A stretch of 64,000 nucleotides of DNA from Streptomyces sp. NBC_01471 (GTDB lineage Bacteria > Actinomycetota > Actinomycetes > Streptomycetales > Streptomycetaceae): assembly GCF_041438865.1 (NCBI RefSeq), contig NZ_CP109450.1, positions 6,016,501 through 6,080,500 of the forward strand, in the 5' to 3' direction. Below the pieces are notes generated by a model that saw only the letters and a list, made by a program, of their open reading frames with translations, ran no database searches and had not been told where the DNA came from. The translations under genes and the position numbers were made by a program. Positions 47,477 through 55,249 of this stretch are shown here, piece by piece. How positions within the stretch are numbered: the stretch's first letter is position 1; the number at the start of each line of letters is the position of its first letter.

Positions 47477-49098
47477 GCACCGTGACGGATACACAGCGCA
47501 AGGCGCCCGCCGGCGAGCGGGTGGCCGACTGGGCCGATGGCCGTCTGGGCATCTACGGCCTGGCCAAGACCAACATGCGCAAGATCTTCCCGGACCACTG
47601 GTCCTTCATGCTCGGGGAGATCTGCCTCTACAGCTTCATCATCATCATCCTCACGGGTGTCTATCTGACGCTGTTCTTCCACCCGAGCATGAACGAGGTC
47701 GTCTACGACGGCCCGTACGTGCCGCTCCAGGGCATCCACATGTCCGAGGCGTACGCCTCGACGGTGAACATCAGCCTGGAGGTCCGCGGCGGTCTGCTCA
47801 TCCGGCAGATCCACCACTGGGCGGCGCTGGTCTTCCTGGCCGGCATGCTGGTGCACATGATGCGCGTGTTCTTCACGGGCGCCTTCCGCAAGCCGCGCGA
47901 GATCAACTGGCTCTTCGGCTTCCTGCTGCTGGTGCTCGGGATGTTCACCGGCTTCACCGGCTACTCCCTCCCGGACGACCTGCTCTCCGGTACGGGTGTG
48001 CGGTTCATGGAGGGCGTCATGCTCTCCATCCCGATCGTCGGCTCGTACCTGTCGATGTTCCTGTACGGCGGTGAGTTCCCCGGCGGCGACTTCGTCTCGC
48101 GGTTCTACTCGGTCCACGTACTGCTGCTGCCGGGCATCATGCTCGGACTGCTGGTCGGCCACCTGATCCTGGTCTTCTACCACAAGCACACGCAGTTCGC
48201 GGGTCCCGGCAAGACCAACAAGAACGTCGTCGGCATGCCCCTGCTGCCGGTCTACATGGCCAAGGCCGGAGGCTTCTTCTTCCTGGTCTTCGGTGTCATC
48301 GCGGCCATGGCCGCGATCGCCTCGATCAACCCGATCTGGGAGATCGGCCCGTACCGTCCGGACCAGGTGTCGACCGGCGCCCAGCCCGACTGGTACATGG
48401 GCTTCTCCGAAGGTCTCGTCCGCATCATGCCGGGCTGGGAGATCAACGCGTGGGGACACACACTCGTCCTGGGCGTGTTCATCCCGATCGTCGTCTTCCC
48501 GCTGGTCCTGGTCGGTATCGGCGTCTACCCGTTCATCGAGTCCTGGATCACCGGGGACAAGCGCGAGCACCACATCCTGGACCGCCCGCGCAACGCCCCG
48601 ACGCGTACGGGTCTCGGCGTCGCCTGGATCACGCTCTATCTGATCCTGCTCGTCGGCGGCGGCAACGACCTCTGGGCGACGCACTTCGACCTGTCGATCA
48701 ACTCGATCACCTGGTTCGTCCGGATCGGGATGTTCGCCGGACCGGTCATCGCGTTCATCATCGCCAAGCGCTGGTGCCTCGGCCTGCAGCGCCGTGACCG
48801 CGAGAAGGTGCTGCACGGGCGCGAGTCCGGCATCATCAAGCGCCTGCCGCACGGTGAGTTCATCGAGGTCCACGAGCCGCTCAAGCCCGAGCAGCTGCAC
48901 ACCCTGACCGCGCACGAGCAGTACCAGCCGCTCGAAATCGGCCCCGAGGTCGACGAGAACGGTGTCACGCGCAAGGTGTCCCGTCTGACCCGGGTCCGCG
49001 CCAAGCTGAGCAAGGGCTACTACGGCGAGCACAACCAGATCGAGAAGCCCACTGCCGACGAGTACAAGGAGATCACCAGCGGCCACGGTCACCACTGA
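47473..49098 (+). CDS. qcrB: Cytochrome b subunit of the bc1 complex
   Basis: Diheme cytochrome b, 541 residues, eight main transmembrane helices and a long actinobacterial C-terminal tail. Heme-ligand histidines lie in RQIHHWAALVFLAGMLVHMMRVF and in FYSVHVLLLPGIMLGLLVGH (written here as family segments, about residues 113-135 and 212-235). The quinol-site motif is PDWYMGF, the actinobacterial variant of PEWY. The C-terminal part is basic and cytoplasmic (LTRVRAKLSKGYYGEHNQIE). Target of imidazopyridine-type inhibitors in mycobacteria. GTGA/ATGA overlap with qcrA; a strong terminator follows. Confidence 0.97.
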   Translation: MSTVTDTQRKAPAGERVADWADGRLGIYGLAKTNMRKIFPDHWSFMLGEICLYSFIIIILTGVYLTLFFHPSMNEVVYDGPYVPLQGIHMSEAYASTVNISLEVRGGLLIRQIHHWAALVFLAGMLVHMMRVFFTGAFRKPREINWLFGFLLLVLGMFTGFTGYSLPDDLLSGTGVRFMEGVMLSIPIVGSYLSMFLYGGEFPGGDFVSRFYSVHVLLLPGIMLGLLVGHLILVFYHKHTQFAGPGKTNKNVVGMPLLPVYMAKAGGFFFLVFGVIAAMAAIASINPIWEIGPYRPDQVSTGAQPDWYMGFSEGLVRIMPGWEINAWGHTLVLGVFIPIVVFPLVLVGIGVYPFIESWITGDKREHHILDRPRNAPTRTGLGVAWITLYLILLVGGGNDLWATHFDLSINSITWFVRIGMFAGPVIAFIIAKRWCLGLQRRDREKVLHGRESGIIKRLPHGEFIEVHEPLKPEQLHTLTAHEQYQPLEIGPEVDENGVTRKVSRLTRVRAKLSKGYYGEHNQIEKPTADEYKEITSGHGHH

Positions 49099-49130
49099 TC
49101 ACCTGACCGACTGAAAAGTCGCCACAGCAG

Positions 49131-49159
49131 GAGCCCCGTCCATTCGATGGACGGGGCTC
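49131..49159 (+). terminator. qcrCAB terminator
   Basis: Perfect 13-bp stem (49131-49143 with 49147-49159), TCG loop, then CTTC. 33 nt past the qcrB stop. Confidence 0.8.
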
Positions 49160-49226
49160 TTCGCGGTCCCCGGGGCTGGATAAGCTGGCCGTATCCCTAT
49201 TCGGCGGTGGACCCCAGGAGTGGACC

Positions 49227-50291
49227 ATGAGCGTTGTGACCCCGGTCGGCGGCGACAGCGTGGCGGCCCACTCCTGGCCGGGCGTACTCGACTCCCTGCT
49301 CCGCGGCATCGACCAGAGTGCGGACGCCACCGCCTGGGCGATGGACCGCATCATGAGCGGCGAGGCGACGGACGCGCAGATCGCCGGGTTCATGGTCGCG
49401 CTGCGTGCCAAGGGTGAGACGGTCGAGGAGATCGGCGGACTCGTCCGGGCGATGTACGCGCACGCCAGGCTGATCGACGTGCCGGGCCCGAGCGTGGACA
49501 TCGTCGGCACCGGGGGCGACGGCGCCAACACCGTGAACATCTCGACCATGTCCTCGATCGTCGTGGCGGGCACCGGCGCCAAGGTCGTCAAGCACGGCAA
49601 CCGCGCGGCGTCGTCCCAGAGCGGGGCGTCCGACGTCCTGGAGAAGCTGGGCGTCAATCTCCAGCTGACCCCGGAGCGGGTCGTCGAGGTGGCGGCCGAA
49701 GCGGGCATCACGTACTGCTTCGCGGTGAAGTTCCACCCCGCACTGCGCTATGTGGCCGCCGCCCGGAAGGAGCTGGGCATCCGCACCACCTTCAACTTCC
49801 TGGGGCCGCTCACCAACCCGGCGAAGGTCCGGGCACAGGCGACCGGTGTCTCCGACGCCCGGGTGGCGCCCATCGTCGCGGGTGTGCTGGCCGAGCGCGG
49901 CTCGTCGGCCCTGGTGTTCCGGGGTGACGACGGGCTGGACGAGCTGACCACCACCGCCACGTCCCGGGTCTGGACCGTGGCGGACGGCACGGTGCGCGAG
50001 GAGCCCTTCGACCCGCGCGACGTGGGCATCGGGCTGGTCCCGGTGGAGGCACTGCGCGGCGGCGACTCGTCGTACAACGCGGATGTGGCCCGCAGGCTGC
50101 TCGCCGGTGAGGCCGGTCCGGTACGGGACGCGGTCCTGCTCAACTCGGCGGCGGCGCTGGTCGCCCTGGACCCGGGCCCCGGATCCCTCAACGAGCGGAT
50201 CGCGGCCGGCATCGCCCGGGCCGCCGACTCCATCGACTCGGGGGCGGCGGCCCGGGCGCTGGAGCGATGGGTCGTCGCCAGCAACGCCTGA
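49227..50291 (+). CDS. trpD: Anthranilate phosphoribosyltransferase
   Basis: Second enzyme of tryptophan synthesis, 354 residues, joining anthranilate and PRPP. The N-terminal helical domain has TDAQIAGFMVALRAKGETVEE. The PRPP site has DIVGTGGDGANTVNISTM, KHGNRAASSQSGASDVLE holds the conserved KHGN, and FAVKFHPALRYVA follows. Length and motifs are complete. ATG start at 49227; a GTG-rich upstream stretch gives GGAGTGG as ribosome site. It stands apart from other trp genes, as is usual in actinobacteria (Rv2192c is likewise next to ctaE/qcr). Confidence 0.96.
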   Translation: MSVVTPVGGDSVAAHSWPGVLDSLLRGIDQSADATAWAMDRIMSGEATDAQIAGFMVALRAKGETVEEIGGLVRAMYAHARLIDVPGPSVDIVGTGGDGANTVNISTMSSIVVAGTGAKVVKHGNRAASSQSGASDVLEKLGVNLQLTPERVVEVAAEAGITYCFAVKFHPALRYVAAARKELGIRTTFNFLGPLTNPAKVRAQATGVSDARVAPIVAGVLAERGSSALVFRGDDGLDELTTTATSRVWTVADGTVREEPFDPRDVGIGLVPVEALRGGDSSYNADVARRLLAGEAGPVRDAVLLNSAAALVALDPGPGSLNERIAAGIARAADSIDSGAAARALERWVVASNA

Positions 50292-50405
50292 GCTCCCCGG
50301 CACGGGATCTCCAGGGCGCAGTCGCGCGGCCCACGACCGGCCATCGGTCTCATGCTGTGGACTGCGCCTTGGCGCGTCCGGATCCGTATGGCAGGATTCT
50401 CTTCA
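50292..50405 (+). other. Region between trpD and the riboswitch
   Basis: No gene supported. An imperfect GGCGCAGTC/GACTGCGCC inverted repeat (50314-50322 and 50361-50369) could form the trpD terminator. The promoter of the riboswitch transcript must lie nearby, for example TATGGCAGGATTCT near 50387-50400. Confidence 0.4.
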
Positions 50406-50522
50406 GGTCATGAGTGACAGCGACTACGGCCCCAGCCCGCTGTCCGGCAACCCTCCGTCCGTGGCGGGGTGCCCTGGGTGAAGACCAGGCCGTGGGCAGC
50501 GAAGTCCTCGGCAAGCGCGGAT
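50406..50522 (+). promoter_or_regulatory. SAM-IV-type riboswitch aptamer
   Basis: The sequence follows the SAM-IV consensus of actinomycetes as I know it: GGTCATGAGTGACAG at the 5' side, then CTGTCCGGCAACCCTCC and GGCGGGGTGCCCTGGGTGA, closing with AGACC that pairs with the first GGTC (P1). A downstream segment containing GTGGGCAGC supplies the extra pseudoknot partner. SAM-IV senses S-adenosylmethionine and usually turns off sulfur-metabolism genes. It lies about 150 nt before the class V aminotransferase start. Confidence 0.85.
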
Positions 50523-50551
50523 CCCTCGACAGGGATCCTGGTCGTCGAGGG
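50519..50551 (+). promoter_or_regulatory. Mutually exclusive hairpins of the expression platform
   Basis: Hairpin 1 pairs GGATCCCT (50519-50526) with AGGGATCC (50531-50538). Hairpin 2 pairs CCCTCGAC (50523-50530) with GTCGAGGG (50544-50551). They share CCCT, so only one can form at a time. This is the layout expected for a ligand-controlled switch between the aptamer and the ribosome site. Confidence 0.6.
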
Positions 50552-50670
50552 AGTTCTTCCGTGGTTCAGCGAATGCGATAGGGCAGTAGCCCCCTTCTCC
50601 GCACCCCTTTTCTTGCACTGCCGCGGGTAGCCGCGCGGTGAATTCGCCTGCCCTTTTCCGGGAGTTCGTC

Positions 50671-52047
50671 ATGTCTGTTCCCAGCGCTGCCGTCAACCCG
50701 TCGGTTTGTCAGGATTCCTCCGGGAGTCTCCCCGTCCTCGGACGCGACGTCCTGGTCCCGCTCGTCACCGGCGGCGAGGTCACCTACGCGGCACTTGACT
50801 ACGCGGCGAGCGCCCCGGCCCTCCAGCGCGTCTGGGACGACGTGGCGGCGTACGCCCCGTACTACGGCAGCGTCCACCGCGGCGCCGGGTACCTCTCGCA
50901 GCTCTCCACCGACCTCTTCGAGAACAGCCGGACGACCGTCGCCGATTTCCTCGGCTGCCGCCCGGACGACCAGGTGGTCTTCACCCGTTCGACCACTGAC
51001 TCGCTCAATCTGCTGGCCGCGGTGGTCCCCGCCGGCTGCGAGGTCTTCGTCTTCGAGACCGAGCACCACGCCTCGCTGCTGCCCTGGCGCGACGCCGCCG
51101 TGACCTACCTCAACGCCCCGCGCACGCCGCAGCAGGCCGTCGAGACCCTGGAGCGCGCGCTGGCGGACCGTGCGACGCCCGAGGCACCCGCCCTGGTCTG
51201 TGTCACGGGCGCGTCGAACGTCACCGGTGAGCTGTGGCCGGTCAGGGAGCTGGCGGCCGCCGCCCACGCCCACGGTGCGCGCATCGTGCTGGACGCGGCG
51301 CAGCTCGCGCCGCACCACCCCGTGGACATCGCGGCGCTGGACGTCGACTGGGTCGCCTTCTCGGGGCACAAGCTGTACGCGCCGTTCGGCTCCGGGGTCC
51401 TCGCGGGCCGCTCCGACTGGCTGCGCGACGCCGAGCCGTACCTCGCGGGCGGCGGCGCCTCCCGCACCGTGGCCCGGCGCACCGACGGCGGCGTCGACGT
51501 CGAGTGGCACACCACGGCCGCCCGCCACGAGGCCGGATCGCCCAACGTCATCGGCGTCCACTCCATCGCCTCCGCCTGCCGGGCCCTGACCGAGGCGGGC
51601 TTCGATTCCCTGGTCGAGCGTGAGCAGAAGCTGGTCGGCAGGGTCCTCGGCGGGCTCGCCGAGGTGGACGAGGTCCAGGTCCTCTCACTCTTCGGTGACG
51701 ACGCCCCGCGGGTCGGTGTCATCTCGTTCGTGGTGGACGGCTGGAACAGCTCGCACTTCGCGGCGGCGCTCTCCGCCGAGTACGGGATCGGGGTGCGCGA
51801 CGGCCTGTTCTGCGCCCACCCGCTCGTCCGGACCCTGCTCGGCAGCGACCCGCAGGACCAGGGCGAGTGCGGCGCCCCGGAGGGCGAGCCGGGGGAGCGT
51901 TCGCTCAACGCGGTCCGGGTGAGCTTCGGCGCCGGTACGCCGGACGAGCACGTGGAGCGCTTCGTGGGCGCGGTCAAGGAACTGGTCCGGGACGGTGCCC
52001 GCTGGAACTACCGCACCGAGGACGGCCGCTGCGTGCCGGCTGTCTGA
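50671..52047 (+). CDS. Class V aminotransferase / cysteine desulfurase-like protein under SAM-IV control
   Basis: PLP enzyme of 458 residues, SufS/Csd-like. Landmarks are LDYAASAPALQRVWDDV, NSRTTVADFLG, ETEHHASLLPW, VTGASNVTGELWPV, VLDAAQLAPHHPVD, the PLP lysine in FSGHKLYAPFG, and a C-terminal cysteine in DGLFCAHPLVR that may be the sulfur-handling residue. ATG start at 50671 with GGGAG 6 nt upstream; an in-frame GTG at 50638 is less likely. A SAM-IV riboswitch lies upstream, so expression should fall when SAM is plentiful, which points to cysteine/methionine metabolism. Exact substrate not known. Confidence 0.92.
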   Translation: MSVPSAAVNPSVCQDSSGSLPVLGRDVLVPLVTGGEVTYAALDYAASAPALQRVWDDVAAYAPYYGSVHRGAGYLSQLSTDLFENSRTTVADFLGCRPDDQVVFTRSTTDSLNLLAAVVPAGCEVFVFETEHHASLLPWRDAAVTYLNAPRTPQQAVETLERALADRATPEAPALVCVTGASNVTGELWPVRELAAAAHAHGARIVLDAAQLAPHHPVDIAALDVDWVAFSGHKLYAPFGSGVLAGRSDWLRDAEPYLAGGGASRTVARRTDGGVDVEWHTTAARHEAGSPNVIGVHSIASACRALTEAGFDSLVEREQKLVGRVLGGLAEVDEVQVLSLFGDDAPRVGVISFVVDGWNSSHFAAALSAEYGIGVRDGLFCAHPLVRTLLGSDPQDQGECGAPEGEPGERSLNAVRVSFGAGTPDEHVERFVGAVKELVRDGARWNYRTEDGRCVPAV

Positions 52048-52083
52048 CTGTTCTGACTGTTCTGACCGCGGCGACGCGGAAGT

Positions 52084-52116
52084 GTACGGCCGTCCGGTGC
52101 GGCGGGGCGGCCGTAC
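52084..52116. terminator. Bidirectional terminator between aminotransferase and RAM gene
   Basis: GTACGGCCG (52084-52092) pairs with 52108-52116. Part of the right arm belongs to a 16-bp direct repeat (52107-52122 and 52125-52140). Confidence 0.55.
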
Positions 52117-52139
52117 GTGCGTGAGCGGCCGTACGTGCG

Positions 52140-52421
52140 TTACGCGTCCAGGCCGATGGCGAAAGCCGCTTCCAGGTCGTGCTGCGAGTAGGTACGGAAC
52201 GCGACGTGCGTGTCCGTCGCCTCCACTCCGGGGATCTTGCTGATCCGGCCGGGAATGATGTCCGCCAGATCGTCGTGGCGGGCCACCCGGACCAGCGCGA
52301 TCAGGTCGTACGTACCGGTGACGGAGTAGACCTCGCTGATGTTCTCCAGGGCGGCGAGCGATTCGGCGATCTCGGGGATCCGGTCCACGCTGGTCTTGAT
52401 GAGCACGATCGCGGTGATCAC
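52140..52421 (-). CDS. Stand-alone RAM domain (Lrp/AsnC ligand-binding) protein
   Basis: Protein of 93 residues consisting only of the RAM (regulation of amino acid metabolism) domain: MITAIVLIKTSVDRIPEIAE, ENISEVYSVTGTYDLIALVR and GVEATDTHVAFRTYSQHDLE. There is no helix-turn-helix. Such proteins form dimers and higher oligomers that bind amino acids, and may modulate full-length Lrp regulators. Its ATG overlaps the TGA of the rhomboid gene (ATGA), so the two are co-translated. The pairing of a small-molecule sensor with a membrane protease is curious; partner and ligand are unknown. Confidence 0.93.
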   Translation of the reverse strand: MITAIVLIKTSVDRIPEIAESLAALENISEVYSVTGTYDLIALVRVARHDDLADIIPGRISKIPGVEATDTHVAFRTYSQHDLEAAFAIGLDA

Positions 52422-53167
52422 GGCTTGCTTTCTCCCTCGGTGGCCGTCGCTGGGAGTTTCACTCTAGTCGTACGCCAGTACCGCACCGCCGCGTAGCCGA
52501 AGCCCAGCGAGAACCCCACCAGATGCGCCGTATAGGCGACCCCTGGGCCGGTCCCGGTCTGCTGGCCGGCCGCCAGCCACTGCAGGACGAACCAGAAGAC
52601 CAGCACGATCCAGGCCGGGAAGCGCAGCGGCAGGAACAGCAGGAACGGGAAGATGCTCGTCACCCGGGCCCGGGGGAAGAGGCTCAGGAACGCGCCGAGC
52701 ACCGCCGAGATCGCGCCCGAGGCACCCACCAGCGTCTGGTCGGACGCGGAGTGCGTGAGCGCGTACGCCGTCAGGGCGATGTAGCCCGTCACGACGTAGA
52801 AGACGGCGAAGTGCAGGCGGCCCATGCGCTCCTCGGCCATCGCGCCGAAGACGTAGAGGAACAGCATGTTGCCGAGGAGGTGCAGCCAGTTCGCGTGGAT
52901 GAAGAGCGCGGTGAGCGGGGTGAGCAGGGCGCCCGGCGTCCCGCTCATCAGTTCGGTGGGAACGACGCCCCAGTGTTCGAAGTACGCGCTCTGGGCGGCG
53001 AGGAGGTTGTCGCCGGTCCCGTACGCCGGATCGAGCCCCGAGACGGGGCTCATCAGGAACACGAGGCAGCAGACCCCGATCAGGCCGTACGTCACCACCG
53101 GCCCGCCGAGCGCGTCCCCGCGCCGCCCCGGCGCCTTCCGTCCGGGTGCATCCCGCCACTTGAGCAT
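52418..53167 (-). CDS. Rhomboid family intramembrane serine protease
   Basis: Polytopic protease of 249 residues, six transmembrane helices. The catalytic dyad is complete: Ser in GASGAISAVLG and His in YTAHLVGFSLGF. The HxxxN of helix 2 is in LFIHANWLHLLGNMLFLYVFG, and helix 1/loop 1 include the WR-equivalent region. Rhomboids cleave single-pass membrane proteins near the membrane face. ATG start at 53167 by similarity (MLKWRDAPG); the frame extends further without support. Its stop overlaps the RAM-domain gene. The substrate is not evident from neighbours. Confidence 0.93.
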   Translation of the reverse strand: MLKWRDAPGRKAPGRRGDALGGPVVTYGLIGVCCLVFLMSPVSGLDPAYGTGDNLLAAQSAYFEHWGVVPTELMSGTPGALLTPLTALFIHANWLHLLGNMLFLYVFGAMAEERMGRLHFAVFYVVTGYIALTAYALTHSASDQTLVGASGAISAVLGAFLSLFPRARVTSIFPFLLFLPLRFPAWIVLVFWFVLQWLAAGQQTGTGPGVAYTAHLVGFSLGFGYAAVRYWRTTRVKLPATATEGESKP

Positions 53168-53337
53168 CCACCGAGCATGGCCCAACCGGACGCAATCGGG
53201 CAGATCGCCTCGCCGGGTCCCGTACGGTCGGCAGGTCCGCCCCCGGGGTATGCCGTAGGCCGTAGGGTTGCGGGCAGTACATCCGCAGTTCGATGGCGCA
53301 CCGCGACCGAGGCAGTACGAACGAAGAGGACGCACGT

Positions 53338-53580
53338 ATGACCACGGTTCCCATGCCGACGGCCGACACCCGGTGGCGCTGCACGCTCTGCGGCAATCTC
53401 ACCCGGTTCGATGTGACGCGCTCGTCGAAGGTTGTCGAGTACATACACCTCGACCTGGCCGGTGAGCCCAAGGTGGAGGAGCGTGAGGTGGTCAGTGAGA
53501 CCATCGAGTCGGTGCGCTGCCGCTGGTGCAACGCGGTGGATCAGATCGAGCTGGTGGACAGGCCGGGCGGCGGCTCCTGA
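53338..53580 (+). CDS. Small zinc-ribbon protein
   Basis: Protein of 80 residues with two CxxC knuckles, RWRCTLCGNLTRFDVTRSSK and SVRCRWCNAVDQIE, forming a single zinc ribbon. An acidic beta segment separates the knuckles. ATG 53338 has GAGGA 8-12 nt upstream. It is conserved in actinobacteria in my recollection, but no biochemical role is assigned. It is 34 bp upstream of the NYN-domain gene in the same direction, so both are probably co-transcribed, which hints at an RNA-related role. Confidence 0.88.
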   Translation: MTTVPMPTADTRWRCTLCGNLTRFDVTRSSKVVEYIHLDLAGEPKVEEREVVSETIESVRCRWCNAVDQIELVDRPGGGS

Positions 53581-53614
53581 GGGAGCCCCCTGACGAGTGA
53601 CAGTGGGGTGACGG

Positions 53615-54976
53615 ATGGTGGAGGCTGAACGCGGTGCGGAGCCGGCCGACGCGGCCGACGACGTCGCAGAGGCGCTCGACCGTCCGCTGCCCGAAGCAGT
53701 ACGGCGGCGGGTCGTCGCGCTCGTGTCCGACGCCTTCGGCGGGCTGACCGTACCCGAACTCCCGGCGCAGCTGCGGCAGTACGCCCGGTTCACCCCCACC
53801 AGACGGGCCAAGTTCGCGGGCAACGCGATGGCCGCGGCCCTGGAGGGCGACCCGCTGTTCCGCGGGCGCATCGGCGAGCGCCTCAAGGAGTCCCAGCCCG
53901 AACTGACCGGGGCCCTCGAAGCCGGCTCACCGCCCGCGGCCGCCGACCCGGTGGATGTGGCGGCGGCCGCCTACGTCCTGCGCCCGGCCGGCTGGGTGAA
54001 GCTCGTCGCCGCCGCGGGCGAGGAGGCCCAGCGGGTCGTCGCCGAGCGGGCCGACGAGGCGGGCCGGCACGAGCTGGAGCGGCTGCGTGCGGAGCTGGCC
54101 GACGCACGGGAGCAGACCAGGTCCGAGAACGAGCGGCTGCGCGCGGAGCTGGACGCGGCCCGCAAGGATGCTGAATCGCTTCAGCGCAAGCTGCGCAGCG
54201 CGCAGAGCGATGTGAAGCGCGGCGAGGCGGCGCTGCGCCGCTCCGGTTCCGAGATCGACACGATCCGGTCCGACGCGGCGGCCCGGGTGGCCGCGGCGGA
54301 GAGCGAGTCGCGGCGGCTGAAGGCGCGGCTCGGTGAGGCCGAGGCGGCGGTCGAGGCCGGCCGCCGCGCCGTACGCGAGGGACGTTCCGTCGAGGACATG
54401 CGGCTGCGGCTGCTGCTCGACACGGTGCTCGACGCGGCCCAGGGGCTGCGGCGCGAACTGGCCCTGCCGCCGGTGACCTCGCGCCCCGCCGACTCGGTGG
54501 ACGCGGTCGAGCCGGGCCGGCTCTCGCCCAAGGACATCGCGGCCCGGGCCCTTTCCGACACCGACCCGGCCCTGCTGGACCAGTTGCTCTCGCTGCCACA
54601 GGCCCATCTGGTGGTGGACGGCTACAACGTCACCAAGACCGGCTATCCGCAACTGCCGCTGGAGAAGCAGCGGCTGCGCCTGCTCGGCGGGCTCTCGATG
54701 CTCGCCGCGCAGACGGGCGCCGAGATGACCTGTGTCTTCGACGGGGCCGAGCTGGCGGCGCCGGTGCTGCTCGCGCCGCCGCGCGGTGTGCGGGTGCTGT
54801 TCAGCAAGCCCGGGGTGACCGCGGACGAGGTGATCCGTCAGCTGGTGCGGGCGGAGCCCTCCGGGCGCCCTGTGGTGGTCGTGTCGGCCGACCGCGAGGT
54901 CGCCGACGGCGTGGCGAGAGCGGGCGCCAGGCCCGTCGCGTCCGTCTTGTTGCTGAAGAGGCTTTCGCGCGCCTAG
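53615..54976 (+). CDS. NYN-domain (YacP/PIN-like) protein with coiled coil
   Basis: Protein of 453 residues. An N-terminal helical domain (about 20-130) has RRRVVALVSDAFGGLTVPEL and FTPTRRAKFAGNAMAAAL. A long coiled coil (about 150-260) is rich in Arg/Glu/Ala. A C-terminal NYN domain (about 325-453) starts HLVVDGYNVTKTGYP and has CVFDGAEL and VVVVSADREVADG; its Asp residues form a PIN-like metal site. The fold is that of RNA endonucleases such as Rae1/YacP. Function in Streptomyces is not known. GTG/ATG context: ATG 53649 region is fine, and ATG 53615 follows GGGTGACGG. It is paired with a zinc-ribbon gene. Confidence 0.9.
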   Translation: MVEAERGAEPADAADDVAEALDRPLPEAVRRRVVALVSDAFGGLTVPELPAQLRQYARFTPTRRAKFAGNAMAAALEGDPLFRGRIGERLKESQPELTGALEAGSPPAAADPVDVAAAAYVLRPAGWVKLVAAAGEEAQRVVAERADEAGRHELERLRAELADAREQTRSENERLRAELDAARKDAESLQRKLRSAQSDVKRGEAALRRSGSEIDTIRSDAAARVAAAESESRRLKARLGEAEAAVEAGRRAVREGRSVEDMRLRLLLDTVLDAAQGLRRELALPPVTSRPADSVDAVEPGRLSPKDIAARALSDTDPALLDQLLSLPQAHLVVDGYNVTKTGYPQLPLEKQRLRLLGGLSMLAAQTGAEMTCVFDGAELAAPVLLAPPRGVRVLFSKPGVTADEVIRQLVRAEPSGRPVVVVSADREVADGVARAGARPVASVLLLKRLSRA

Positions 54977-55101
54977 TAACTCCTGTGCGCAATGCCCTAC
55001 TTCGCGGCGCGGTTTTTCCACCACAGCGTCAAGTGACCGTTACTGCCCGTGCGATGTCTGTAAAATATGCACTCAGTGACCGAGATTTTTGGCAACAGGA
55101 T

Positions 55102-55131
55102 TTGAACTGATCACAAGTAGGTCACTAAGGT
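55102..55131 (+). promoter_or_regulatory. Candidate promoter of the first NlpC/P60 gene
   Basis: TTGAAC (55102-55107), 18-nt spacer, TAAGGT (55126-55131). It overlaps an inverted repeat AGTGACC/GGTCACT (55075-55081 and 55120-55126) that may be an operator. The transcript leader would be about 110 nt; I found no c-di-AMP (ydaO) riboswitch core in it. Confidence 0.5.
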
Positions 55132-55249
55132 CGGGCCTCGAACCTTCGCGCGGTCGATCACTCATTCCGGGTGGCAGCGAAGGAACCGCCGATCCCCACA
55201 CGGTATTGCTACGTGTTCGGCGGCTCTGAGGAAGAAGGAGCTCGCCTCC

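Noticed and set aside
50424..50696. Minus-strand frame over the riboswitch region
   Set aside because: No ribosome site or family similarity; the stretch is explained by the SAM-IV aptamer and its expression platform.
54977..55249. Possible c-di-AMP (ydaO) riboswitch before the NlpC/P60 gene
   Set aside because: Such leaders precede wall hydrolase genes in Streptomyces, but the conserved core is not recognisable here.
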